In this document: positions 31,990-40,806 of the stretch, piece by piece
Position numbering within the stretch: position 1 is the first letter of the stretch
Layout: each line of letters opens with the position of its first letter
NCBI GenBank assembly: GCA_049322335.1
Contig: JBMORL010000037.1
Coordinates: 1-64,000, forward strand
DNA from: JBMORL01 sp049322335
Lineage (GTDB): Bacteria > Bacteroidota > Bacteroidia > Flavobacteriales_D > UBA2798
DNA: 64,000 bases
Direction of reading: 5' to 3'
Position numbers and translations under genes: made by a program
Notes under the pieces: model-generated
Databases searched by the model: none
Seen by the model: the letters and a program-made list of their open reading frames with translations, nothing else
Told to the model about the DNA's origin: nothing

Positions 31990-34107
31990 TCAGCGGACGA
32001 TACCGATCTTAAACGAAAGCGGCTGTTCACCGCACAGCAGTCTTACCATAAAAATTCCCGAAGGTAAAAACGGAAGCTCCACCACCTGGCTGGATACAGC
32101 GGCAAGCATAACCAGTTTTCCGTCACTGGAATAAATCTCAACAGATGTTCCTTCCATACAACCGGGCACTTTAATCTGTTTACCATCAAAAAAATACTCT
32201 GCCTGAGCTGAAGTCCTGTAAACTGCTTTTATATCCGAGTAAAAGACCCTTCCATCCAGGTCGCGTTGTTTTAACCTGTAATAGGAAACACCCAAAAGCG
32301 GTTGGTTATCATACAACTGATATTCCATAAGGGAATGAGAATAACCTGATGCCTGAACCATTCCTATGGAATGAAAAATAAAATCGGCCCCGGCTCTTTC
32401 CACTTCAAAAGTTTTTGTCCCGTTTTCGGAGGCGGTAGACCACAACACGAGGTGATTGTATTCATTCTTAATTACTTCAAACGAAAGCAATTCTACGGGA
32501 AGCACCACGCAGCGAAACGATTCGATATAGGTAATATTGGCGGCAGTATTTCCTGCACCGGGCGTCTCATTAGCCGGAGCAGTTCCGGATGAAAAATTGG
32601 CCACATTGGTAGCATCATTATCCACTGCATTGCTGAAATAAAAATTATTTCCTGCTCCGCCTGCCAGTAAAATTCCGTCAGGCCCACCGGTAGCAGCACC
32701 AAAACCAATTCCATGTTCGTATGTTCCGTCTGGCAAACGCAATTGCGCTGCATCTCCCGAATTGGCCAGCCCCAGTGGATTCCATGTAGAACCGGCTACA
32801 TAGGTACATCCTGTATAGGTGGTTACGGGAGAAGAATTGGGAACGGTTGTACATTGTTCAAGATAAGTGCTGCTTACAGGAAGAATATAAACCGAATCAG
32901 CATTCACGTCTGTTTCATCATCCGCAGGCAAAGCCGGGTTCCGGTCGGCCGGATTATATACCACCACCAAACTTCCGGTAGGGATACATCCCCATTGAGA
33001 AGCGGTAGTAAAACGATAATGCCCGGAAGCTACTCCCGTTCCGGCTCCAAAATCGCCATTATTATCATCAAATATAAAATTCTGAATACTTACCACAGAA
33101 CACGGTGTGCCTGTTACCAAAAACTCCATATACTCCTGCGATCCTGAAGCCCCGTTTGAAATTTCATTTACGATCATTGTTCCCTGAACTATCCCGTTAA
33201 TGGTAAGATTCACCCCGTTATCTGTTCCTGTAACAATGGGATTATTGGAAACAACTCTTATCCGGTAACCCGTTCCCGAAGCAGTTCCGGCCGGAATAGT
33301 TGCATTGATGGTTCCCGAATTGGCAGTGGAAGAAAGCGTACCGATATTTACCGGAAAAGCAAAACTTCCAGCAGCATTGGATAACTGTGCAGTGTAAATA
33401 TTTCCGGCATTAAATGTTCCGGTAGATGTAAAGGGCACGTCTACTGCAGCAGTTGCAACACAGGTTACCGTAAACGGAGAACCTGCAATAACTCCTGTAG
33501 TAATGGTATTCGAAACACAAACTCCGCATGTGCTTGTATGAACGCCCAGGTCGCTGAAATCGGAAGTGCTTAATGCTGAGCTCCAGTTGGCTGCAGTAAA
33601 AGATGGCCAGGGGCAATTGGCTCCCGGATCTGAGCCTACCGCAGTGCAATATCCCGTCTGCCTTCTTATAACATCATCAGCTGTTCCATTTCCAACTCCT
33701 GTCCACTCTGTTCCCGGGTCACAACCAATATTACCAATAAGATCCACCATTGCGGTTCCGTTAAATAATTCTACCGCATCATCACCGTTAAAATTCAACG
33801 ATCCGCTGCTCATATCATCAATGGCCAGCAAAGGAGCCTGTGCTGCCGAATTGCAAATAACATATACATCACAATTAGCCAAAGTAACATTAGGCAGAGC
33901 GATGGTTGAAGATACCGCTGCACTTCCGTTAGAATAAATGCGCACGGAATAACCATTAAGGCTTACCGGGGCACCTGTTCCATTATATATTTCTATACAT
34001 TTATCATTGCTTAATCCCTCAATATATTCAGAGAATATAAGATCGGTAGGTTGCGCAAAAGAGGCAATAGCCGAAAAAACTGAAACTACTAAAATGGATG
34101 CCCGCAT
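31990..34107 (-). CDS. Secreted lamin-tail-domain protein
   Basis: A 705-residue exported protein. The signal peptide ends near SFAQP. Residues about 20-135 are a lamin-tail (LTD) domain: LIFSEYIEGLSNDKCIEIYN, LNGYSVRIYS, FNGDDAVELFNG. After a Cys-containing spacer, an Ig-like part (residues ~195-300) is followed by a second lamin-tail-like domain beginning MIVNEISNGASGSQEYMEF. Residues ~535-620 contain the ELLSFEVIKNEYNHLVLWSTASE module common in front of sorting domains. The last 80 residues (EIYSSDGKLVML, FLPSGIFMVRLLCGEQ) look like a CTD variant. Bacterial LTD proteins are often linked to extracellular nucleases or surface binding; no catalytic domain is seen. Confidence 0.75.
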   Translation of the reverse strand: MRASILVVSVFSAIASFAQPTDLIFSEYIEGLSNDKCIEIYNGTGAPVSLNGYSVRIYSNGSAAVSSTIALPNVTLANCDVYVICNSAAQAPLLAIDDMSSGSLNFNGDDAVELFNGTAMVDLIGNIGCDPGTEWTGVGNGTADDVIRRQTGYCTAVGSDPGANCPWPSFTAANWSSALSTSDFSDLGVHTSTCGVCVSNTITTGVIAGSPFTVTCVATAAVDVPFTSTGTFNAGNIYTAQLSNAAGSFAFPVNIGTLSSTANSGTINATIPAGTASGTGYRIRVVSNNPIVTGTDNGVNLTINGIVQGTMIVNEISNGASGSQEYMEFLVTGTPCSVVSIQNFIFDDNNGDFGAGTGVASGHYRFTTASQWGCIPTGSLVVVYNPADRNPALPADDETDVNADSVYILPVSSTYLEQCTTVPNSSPVTTYTGCTYVAGSTWNPLGLANSGDAAQLRLPDGTYEHGIGFGAATGGPDGILLAGGAGNNFYFSNAVDNDATNVANFSSGTAPANETPGAGNTAANITYIESFRCVVLPVELLSFEVIKNEYNHLVLWSTASENGTKTFEVERAGADFIFHSIGMVQASGYSHSLMEYQLYDNQPLLGVSYYRLKQRDLDGRVFYSDIKAVYRTSAQAEYFFDGKQIKVPGCMEGTSVEIYSSDGKLVMLAAVSSQVVELPFLPSGIFMVRLLCGEQPLSFKIGIVR

Positions 34108-34289
34108 ACCGAATAAAGATTTATTTTTCGGGCGGTTCAGGGATAAAAATCGCTGTAGGGTGTTCGCCAGTGCAAAGATTAGTGTTTATAAGTAGATTTA
34201 CGTAATCAAATAGTTACTTTTTATCTACATAATCGTTAATAATGTTAAAAAGTCGATTTCCTGTAAACAAGGCCTAAGACGGCTTTCAT

Positions 34290-34297
34290 TATCTTTG
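34290..34297 (+). promoter_or_regulatory. TAnnTTTG promoter element at guaA
   Basis: TATCTTTG matches the Bacteroidota -7 element and ends five bases before the guaA ATG; no clear TTTG -33 box was found. If used, the mRNA would be leaderless or nearly so. Confidence 0.45.
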
Positions 34298-34302
34298 CCG
34301 CC

Positions 34303-35832
34303 ATGCACGAAACCATATTGATCCTTGACTTCGGATCACAATATACACAGCTGATTGCCCGAAGAGTGAGGGAACTGAATGTGTATTGCGAGATCCATCC
34401 GTTCAATCATTTTCCGGGTGATATAAAAAATCTGAAGGGCGTTATCCTTTCCGGAAGTCCTTTTTCTGTTCATGATGAAGGCCACCCGGTTCCCGATCTT
34501 TCTTCTTTTATCGGTAAAGTTCCTGTGCTGGGTGTTTGTTATGGGGCCCAGTTTCTTGCCCAAAAACACGGAGGACAGGTTGAACGCTCAAAAATCCGCG
34601 AATATGGCCGCGCCCATCTTCAGTTTGTTGATACAGCTTCTCCGTTAATGACCGGAATGAACCAGCATTCGCAGGTGTGGATGAGTCACGGTGACACCAT
34701 CACCCAAATGCCACAACAGTGCCGGCTGATTGCTTCCACGGCAGACGTTCCGGTAGCAGGATATCATTTCACACATTCATCCGTATATGGAATCCAGTTT
34801 CATCCCGAAGTATACCACTCTACCGAAGGAATGACTCTTTTGAAAAATTTTATTGTAACGATCTGCGGATGTGCGCAGTCGTGGACTCCGGGGTCATTTA
34901 TTGAAACTACCGTGGATGATTTGAAAAAGAAAATCGGGAGTGATATAGTGATCATGGGTTTATCAGGAGGAGTAGATTCTTCTGTAGCAGCTATTTTGTT
35001 AAATAAAGCTATCGGTAAAAACCTTCACTGCATTTTTGTGGATAATGGTTTATTGCGAAAAAATGAGTTTGAAGAAGTACTGGAAAGTTACCGCCACATG
35101 GGATTAAACATTACCGGTGTGGATGCACGCGAAAGATTTTATTCTGCACTGAAAGATATTACCGACCCCGAACAAAAAAGAAAAACCATCGGAAAAGTGT
35201 TTATTGATGTATTTGATGATGAATCAAAAAAACATAAAGACGCCAGGTGGCTCGGACAGGGAACCATTTATCCGGATGTAATAGAATCCGTTTCAGTGAA
35301 AGGCCCCTCTGCCACTATAAAATCTCACCATAATGTAGGCGGACTTCCCGACTATATGAATTTGCAGGTAGTAGAACCTTTACGTGCGCTGTTTAAAGAT
35401 GAAGTTAGAAAAGTGGGAAAAGCACTGAACATTGATGCTGCTATTTTAGGCCGTCATCCTTTTCCCGGCCCCGGACTGGGAATAAGGATACTGGGAGATA
35501 TTACCGCAGAAAAGGTACGCGTTTTGCAGGAGGTTGATCATATCTTTATCAGCGGATTGAAAAAACATGGATTATATGATAAGGTTTGGCAGGCCGGTGC
35601 TATTCTGCTTCCTGTACAGTCGGTGGGCGTTATGGGTGACGAACGCACTTACGAAAATGCCGTTGCCCTGCGTGCAGTTTCATCTACAGATGGAATGACA
35701 GCCGACTGGTGCCATCTTCCTTACGAATTTTTAGCGCACATCTCTAATGATATTATCAATAAAGTAAAAGGAATAAACCGCGTGGTGTACGACATCAGCT
35801 CCAAACCACCGGCTACTATCGAATGGGAATAA
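34303..35832 (+). CDS. guaA: GMP synthase (glutamine-hydrolysing)
   Basis: A 509-residue two-domain enzyme converting XMP to GMP. Residues 1-190 form the class I glutamine amidotransferase with the nucleophile Cys (about residue 79, LGVCYGAQFLA) and the His-Glu pair in YGIQFHPEVYHS. From residue 205 the ATP-pyrophosphatase domain has the P-loop MGLSGGVDSSVAAILL, then FVDNGLLRKNE, LGQGTIYPDVIES, SHHNVGGLP and the dimerisation domain GRHPFPGPGLGIRILG, ending in the conserved PPATIEWE. The LysM gene follows after one base, so the two are co-translated. Confidence 0.96.
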   Translation: MHETILILDFGSQYTQLIARRVRELNVYCEIHPFNHFPGDIKNLKGVILSGSPFSVHDEGHPVPDLSSFIGKVPVLGVCYGAQFLAQKHGGQVERSKIREYGRAHLQFVDTASPLMTGMNQHSQVWMSHGDTITQMPQQCRLIASTADVPVAGYHFTHSSVYGIQFHPEVYHSTEGMTLLKNFIVTICGCAQSWTPGSFIETTVDDLKKKIGSDIVIMGLSGGVDSSVAAILLNKAIGKNLHCIFVDNGLLRKNEFEEVLESYRHMGLNITGVDARERFYSALKDITDPEQKRKTIGKVFIDVFDDESKKHKDARWLGQGTIYPDVIESVSVKGPSATIKSHHNVGGLPDYMNLQVVEPLRALFKDEVRKVGKALNIDAAILGRHPFPGPGLGIRILGDITAEKVRVLQEVDHIFISGLKKHGLYDKVWQAGAILLPVQSVGVMGDERTYENAVALRAVSSTDGMTADWCHLPYEFLAHISNDIINKVKGINRVVYDISSKPPATIEWE

Positions 35833-35833
35833 A

Positions 35834-37762
35834 ATGAAAAATATATTCGTAATAGTGTTTTGTCTTTTTTCTGTTGTTGTATTTTCCCAGCCGAAAAATG
35901 CAGTTACCGAAAAAATTGATGGTAAAGAATATTATATCCACACCGTGGAAAAAGGAGAAACTGTTTATGGCATCTCCAAACAATACAAAGTGAAACAGGA
36001 TGTGATTTTTGCCAATAACCCGGGTGCAGAAAAAGGACTCGCATTGGGACAAAAACTGAAAATACCCGTTCCTTCCTCTGCCGCCACCACTGTAGTTGTA
36101 AAAGAAAACAAACCGGTGAAAACCGACACCATTGTAAAAAACGAGAGCATTCAAACCGATCCGGTTGTTACAAAAGATACCACGCTTAAACCCGGTGATA
36201 AAAAGCATATTGTACAAAAGGGAGAAACGCTTTATGGAATTTCCAAAAAATACGGAGTAGCCGATACCAAAATTGCCGAATGGAACCCGGAAGTGAAAAA
36301 CGGCCTGAAAGAAGGTATGGTGCTGATCATCCGGAATGATAAAACCAATACCGGTGTAAAAAACAATATTGAAACCAATCCTATCGACAGAACCGGGAAA
36401 GGAGAAATAGTTTTGGCAGAACATGTGATTCAGAAAAATGAAACTGTTTTTTCTATCTGCAGTAAATACAAGGTGTCAGCCGATTCGCTTAAACTTTACA
36501 ACAATGGTTTAACCGAAGGATTGAAAAAAGGCAACACACTTATTGTTCCGGTTACCAAAACCTTTGCCGAAGCCAATAAACTTTCGTGGTATCCTGATAA
36601 AAATACCATGACCGAGCAAAAAGAAATTATTCAGAAAGCCAATTCAAAAGATGTTTATGAAGTAGGATTATTTATGCCTTTTTATCTTGATAAAAATGCC
36701 AGCTTCATGGAAAACAAAGGAGCCAATTCAAAAGCTGAAATATATGAACCTACCCGCCAGTCGCTCGATTTTTATCACGGTGTGCTCCTTGCCGTAGATT
36801 CTCTCAGCAAAGCCGGGTTATCTGTCAACCTGCGCGTTTATGACACATACCGCGATTCGGCACGCATTGCCAAACTTATTTCCAGTGATGAATTTGCAAA
36901 ACTCGATCTTGTTATCGGCCCTACCGAACACGTGGAAGCCGTAGCGAAAGTGGCAAAAGAAAAACAGATTCCTGTTGTTTGTCCTTTTGGTTATACCAAT
37001 AAAATACTGCTTGATAATCCGTATGTTTCAAAAGCCGTTACTTCCACCACCGAGCTGATAACAGAATCGTCTGATTTTATTGTGAAAAAATATTTAAATG
37101 AAAACATCATACTGGTTGACGGAAAAGGGAAAAAAGATGAAAATGCTGTTAAAGCCTACAAAAAATTATTGAACGAAGGATTAAAAGCGCAGGGCATAAA
37201 AGATACCGTGAAATATGTAAAATCAGAATCCTACCTGAGTAAAACTTTTTCCGACCACCTGAGAAAAGACAAAGTAAATGTGCTGGTAGTTCCTTCCAAT
37301 GACTATAGTTATGTAAGCAGTTTCATCAACAACCTCAATAACCTATCCATCAAGTGGAATTATAAAGATTACAAATTCGTTGTATTTGGCACTGAAGAAT
37401 GGCTGAAATACGAAGATATCGACACCTATTACAAAAACCGTTTCAATGTGCATGTCCCTTCACCGGTATATATCAGTTATACTGACACATTGCGAACAGT
37501 TCCTTTTATCAAAGCATTCCGAAACAAATACGCCAGCGATCCCGATAAATACGCCATGATGGGATTTGACATCGCTTATTTTTACCTGGCCGGATATCTT
37601 CAGCGCGGAAAAATTTTCGCTACCGAACTCGACCGGTATGATATTGAACTGGTAAATACTGCCTTCCGCTACAAACGCATTAATGAAACCAGCGGATTCC
37701 TCAATACCAATGTCTACATCCTGAAATACGAAGACTTCAGGTTGATCCCTCAAAAACGATAG
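35834..37762 (+). CDS. Exported LysM + periplasmic-binding-like protein
   Basis: A 642-residue exported protein with a signal peptide (ends FSQPK). Three LysM domains bind peptidoglycan: about residues 30-80 (YYIHTVEKGETVYGISKQYK), 125-170 (HIVQKGETLYGISKKYGV) and 200-240 (HVIQKNETVFSICSKYKV). From residue ~270 the protein has a type I periplasmic-binding fold like amino-acid ABC receptors (YEVGLFMPFYLDKNA, LVIGPTEHVEAVAKVAKEKQIP, YAMMGFDIAYFYLAGYL). Such proteins are frequent in Bacteroidota; a cell-wall maintenance or sensing role is inferred. It is one base behind guaA. Confidence 0.85.
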   Translation: MKNIFVIVFCLFSVVVFSQPKNAVTEKIDGKEYYIHTVEKGETVYGISKQYKVKQDVIFANNPGAEKGLALGQKLKIPVPSSAATTVVVKENKPVKTDTIVKNESIQTDPVVTKDTTLKPGDKKHIVQKGETLYGISKKYGVADTKIAEWNPEVKNGLKEGMVLIIRNDKTNTGVKNNIETNPIDRTGKGEIVLAEHVIQKNETVFSICSKYKVSADSLKLYNNGLTEGLKKGNTLIVPVTKTFAEANKLSWYPDKNTMTEQKEIIQKANSKDVYEVGLFMPFYLDKNASFMENKGANSKAEIYEPTRQSLDFYHGVLLAVDSLSKAGLSVNLRVYDTYRDSARIAKLISSDEFAKLDLVIGPTEHVEAVAKVAKEKQIPVVCPFGYTNKILLDNPYVSKAVTSTTELITESSDFIVKKYLNENIILVDGKGKKDENAVKAYKKLLNEGLKAQGIKDTVKYVKSESYLSKTFSDHLRKDKVNVLVVPSNDYSYVSSFINNLNNLSIKWNYKDYKFVVFGTEEWLKYEDIDTYYKNRFNVHVPSPVYISYTDTLRTVPFIKAFRNKYASDPDKYAMMGFDIAYFYLAGYLQRGKIFATELDRYDIELVNTAFRYKRINETSGFLNTNVYILKYEDFRLIPQKR

Positions 37763-37765
37763 CCC

Positions 37766-38662
37766 ATGAACCGGGAATCCATCGCAGAAGCGTTCCGCAA
37801 AATACAGGAAGAGATTTGCCAGAACCTGGAACGAATTGACGGAACAGGAAAATTTTCGGAAGATAAATGGGATCGTGAAGGAGGAGGCGGTGGAACATCA
37901 AAAGTTTTACAAAACGGAAGTGTCATCGAAAAAGGCGGTGTGAATTTTTCGGCTGTGTATGGTGATGTTCCCGCTTTTCTGAAGAGCGTGGACATGAAAG
38001 GCGGTGAACAGTTTTTCGCTACCGGTGTTTCCATTGTGCTTCATCCGCATAATCCTTTTGTACCCATTATTCATATGAACATCCGCTATTTTGAATTGAG
38101 CAACGGGAAATACTGGTTTGGAGGCGGCATCGACTTAACTCCCCATTACGTTAGTAAAGAACTGGCCTCTTCTTTTCACCAAAAACTGAAAGCTACCTGT
38201 GATAAATTTGACAGTGACTATTACAGGATTTTCAAAAAACAGGCCGATGATTATTTTTTTATTCCCCACCGCAATGAAACACGTGGCGCAGGCGGAATAT
38301 TTTTTGATCATTTATCAGAGAGCGAAAACCACAATAAACAACATCTTTTCGATTTTACCTGTGCCGTGGGCAAAACATTTATTGCCTGCTACGAAGAACA
38401 GGTAGAAGCCAACCGCCACAAACCAGCCACCGACCGGCAGAAACAATGGCAATTGCTGAGAAGAGGAAGATACGTGGAGTTTAATCTTGTTTACGACAAA
38501 GGCACAAAATTCGGACTGGAGACCAATGGCAGAGCAGAATCGATATTGATGAGTTTGCCGGTTACCGCTTCGTGGTTGTATAATCATGTCCCGGAGAAAA
38601 ATTCGGAAGAGGAAAAAACGTTAGGTCTGCTGAAAAAGGATGTAGATTGGTTGAAGGGCTGA
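37766..38662 (+). CDS. hemF: Oxygen-dependent coproporphyrinogen III oxidase
   Basis: A 298-residue heme-pathway enzyme converting coproporphyrinogen III to protoporphyrinogen IX with O2. Signatures are GGGGGTSKVLQNG, VHMNIRY-like IIHMNIRYFEL, YWFGGGIDLTPHYV, PHRNETRGAGGIFFDHL and FNLVYDKGTKFGLETNGR with the end ILMSLP. It is three bases behind the LysM gene, so guaA-LysM-hemF form one operon. Its presence fits an aerobic organism that uses heme-containing respiratory enzymes. Confidence 0.95.
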   Translation: MNRESIAEAFRKIQEEICQNLERIDGTGKFSEDKWDREGGGGGTSKVLQNGSVIEKGGVNFSAVYGDVPAFLKSVDMKGGEQFFATGVSIVLHPHNPFVPIIHMNIRYFELSNGKYWFGGGIDLTPHYVSKELASSFHQKLKATCDKFDSDYYRIFKKQADDYFFIPHRNETRGAGGIFFDHLSESENHNKQHLFDFTCAVGKTFIACYEEQVEANRHKPATDRQKQWQLLRRGRYVEFNLVYDKGTKFGLETNGRAESILMSLPVTASWLYNHVPEKNSEEEKTLGLLKKDVDWLKG

Positions 38663-38749
38663 GTTGCGAATTACGGGTTGAAGGTTGAATTACAGGCTTT
38701 AGGTTATTTTAATTGTAAAATTATTTTTTTTATTCAATTCATGGTTTAG

Positions 38750-39439
38750 TCATTCACTTTTCCTGAATACGGAAAATGTATTAAACAAAGCCACCTGGAA
38801 TTGGTTTCTTGAAGATGACGACAGAGTTTGGTTCATAAAACCCAGTTCCAGTTTCAGGTTTTTATGAATCACCCAACCCAAAGCGCCATACAACCGGTTG
38901 CGGTCGAAATAAGACGGCTGCAGGTTGATGAATAACTCATCATATACCGAAAGATAAATTGCGTTTTTTTCCATCACTTTTTTATTCAACGGAAAATTGA
39001 ATCCCAGCAGGTATCTTGTCCGCATTTGAAAATCTTTTTCAATAAAACGTTCTTCAAGGCGATAACGGTGTTGGATAAATACCCTGGAAAACTGCTGGCG
39101 CGTAATAAACTGCTGGAAAATACGGTGTTCATCCACCGTTGCCTTTTCGTTTTGCCCTGCTATATAATTCTGCGAACGGATAAATGCATAACCCACCAGC
39201 AGGTTATTATTGTTTTCCGAAAGATTGAATCCTATACCTGTGCGAAGCAATAATTGCTGAAGATCACCTATAGCATTATAATTCCTGTACTGGATCTCGT
39301 TATGCCAGTTCCACTTTTTATTCATTGGCTGGCTGCCCGTATATATCCACCAGTTTCCCGTGGACGATGTTTGTGCCCCTGCTGTTTTCAAAATTAATGC
39401 AAAAGCAAACCAAAACCACTGTCTTAAAAACACTTTCAT
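38750..39439 (-). CDS. DUF2490 family exported protein
   Basis: A 229-residue exported protein with a signal peptide (ends near TAGAQ). The family pattern is GNWWIYTGSQPMNKKWNWHNEIQYRNYN, RTGIGFNLSENNNNLLVGYAF, HRIFQQF, IQHRYRLEERFIE, and strands to the end (FNTFSVFRK), as in small outer-membrane beta-barrels. DUF2490 has no established function. A second, distant member lies in the CotH/VTC operon at 60.6 kb. Confidence 0.82.
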   Translation of the reverse strand: MKVFLRQWFWFAFALILKTAGAQTSSTGNWWIYTGSQPMNKKWNWHNEIQYRNYNAIGDLQQLLLRTGIGFNLSENNNNLLVGYAFIRSQNYIAGQNEKATVDEHRIFQQFITRQQFSRVFIQHRYRLEERFIEKDFQMRTRYLLGFNFPLNKKVMEKNAIYLSVYDELFINLQPSYFDRNRLYGALGWVIHKNLKLELGFMNQTLSSSSRNQFQVALFNTFSVFRKSE

Positions 39440-39581
39440 AACGGCACAAAATTAATAACCATTCAAATAATATCCGCATAAATTACCGCCCCTTTTAAAA
39501 ATCCTGCAAAAAATCAAAAACTCCTGCCGGATAATCAATCAAGGGGCATGGTTTGTGTTTTCGTTGCTAAATTCAGGCAAA

Positions 39582-40751
39582 ATGATGATTATGCGCAAAG
39601 CCATTGGAATGATGCTTTTAGCAACGGGTGCTGTTCTGCTATACTCGTATACACAACAACATTCCGGTATCAGTATTTTTCAACCCGAAGAAAATAAAAT
39701 AAGAAAAGAAACAGCAGAAACAAAACCCGTATGGTCGTTTTTATTTGATGATCTGCTGGCCGATGGATTCACTTTCCCGGTAAACATGAATCTCAATACC
39801 AATATTTCATCCCTCAACGGAAAAACTTTCCCATGGAAACTTTTAAAAGATTCATCGCTGCTGAATAATAACAGTCAGTTGTTTTATCTCGACAAGAAAA
39901 AAACACATTTTTTCAACCTCACTGCTCCCGCTCCCTGTATTGTCACTTCAGTAGAAAAAGATTCGGTAGCTAATTGCTATGTAATTATCACTGAACACCG
40001 GCTGGTGGAAAATGCAAAATACTGCAAACTGGAATTTGAATACCGGGGTGTGGATTCTGTCCTGGTAAAAGAAAAAGATACGCTTTCAAAAAATATGAAG
40101 ATCGGCCGGATTGGAAAATGGAAATACAACAATGGAAGCGCTTTTGCCCTTCGCCTGAAAAGAAGTTTTCCCTACCTTATTCCCTGGCATTTTTCCACCC
40201 CTGCCGAGTTTTGCAAAAACTACAAATCAGTTCCATTACCTAAAAACGAAAATGATCTGCTGGTGGCCATTAAACACGAGTACAAAATGTACCATTTTAA
40301 AAAGGGCAAATTGCACGAAGTATTTGAAATTGCATTGAGCCAGGACCCAGTTGGGCACAAACAAAAACAGGGTGACAACAAAACGGCCGAAGGAGAATAT
40401 TACATCAGTGAAAAAAAGAAAGGTCCTTTTTATGGCGATACCGGCCCCTGGCTGGGAAATTCGTGGATGCAATTCAGTTACCCCAACCGTTTTGACGCCT
40501 GGGAAGGATATAAACGCGGAGAAATTTCACTTAATGAATGTAATTCTATCGTAACGTGCGATAAAAACAAGCAACCCACACTCAGTTATACCAATTTAGG
40601 CGGGCGGGTGGGATTGCACGGCTGGAATGGTGACTGGATAGCCGATGGCAGTCAGAATCTTACCTGGGGCTGCCTGAGCATGCACAATAATGATATAGAC
40701 CGCTTATATGAAATTATCCCGCTGGGAACAAAGTTGCTGATTTTACCCTGA
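39582..40751 (+). CDS. L,D-transpeptidase family (YkuD) protein
   Basis: A 389-residue exported or membrane-anchored protein; the start at 39582 leaves a short N-terminal hydrophobic segment (MRKAIGMMLLATGAVLLYS). Residues ~55-220 resemble an M23-like beta domain without an obvious metal site. The C-terminal third is the YkuD domain: ALSQDPVGHKQKQGDNKTAEGEYYI, then LGGRVGLHGWNGD with the conserved His and LTWGCLSMHNNDI with the catalytic Cys, and ending PLGTKLLIL. L,D-transpeptidases cross-link peptidoglycan or attach proteins to it. The fusion with an N-terminal beta domain is the odd point. Confidence 0.82.
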   Translation: MMIMRKAIGMMLLATGAVLLYSYTQQHSGISIFQPEENKIRKETAETKPVWSFLFDDLLADGFTFPVNMNLNTNISSLNGKTFPWKLLKDSSLLNNNSQLFYLDKKKTHFFNLTAPAPCIVTSVEKDSVANCYVIITEHRLVENAKYCKLEFEYRGVDSVLVKEKDTLSKNMKIGRIGKWKYNNGSAFALRLKRSFPYLIPWHFSTPAEFCKNYKSVPLPKNENDLLVAIKHEYKMYHFKKGKLHEVFEIALSQDPVGHKQKQGDNKTAEGEYYISEKKKGPFYGDTGPWLGNSWMQFSYPNRFDAWEGYKRGEISLNECNSIVTCDKNKQPTLSYTNLGGRVGLHGWNGDWIADGSQNLTWGCLSMHNNDIDRLYEIIPLGTKLLILP

Positions 40752-40806
40752 AAAAGGAATATTCCGGGAAATTTTATATATTTACTCACAACAAATTTCC
40801 CACGCC

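Noticed and set aside
38750..39439. Link of this DUF2490 gene with the one at 60.6 kb as one system
   Set aside because: They share only the family pattern, lie 21 kb apart and have different neighbours.
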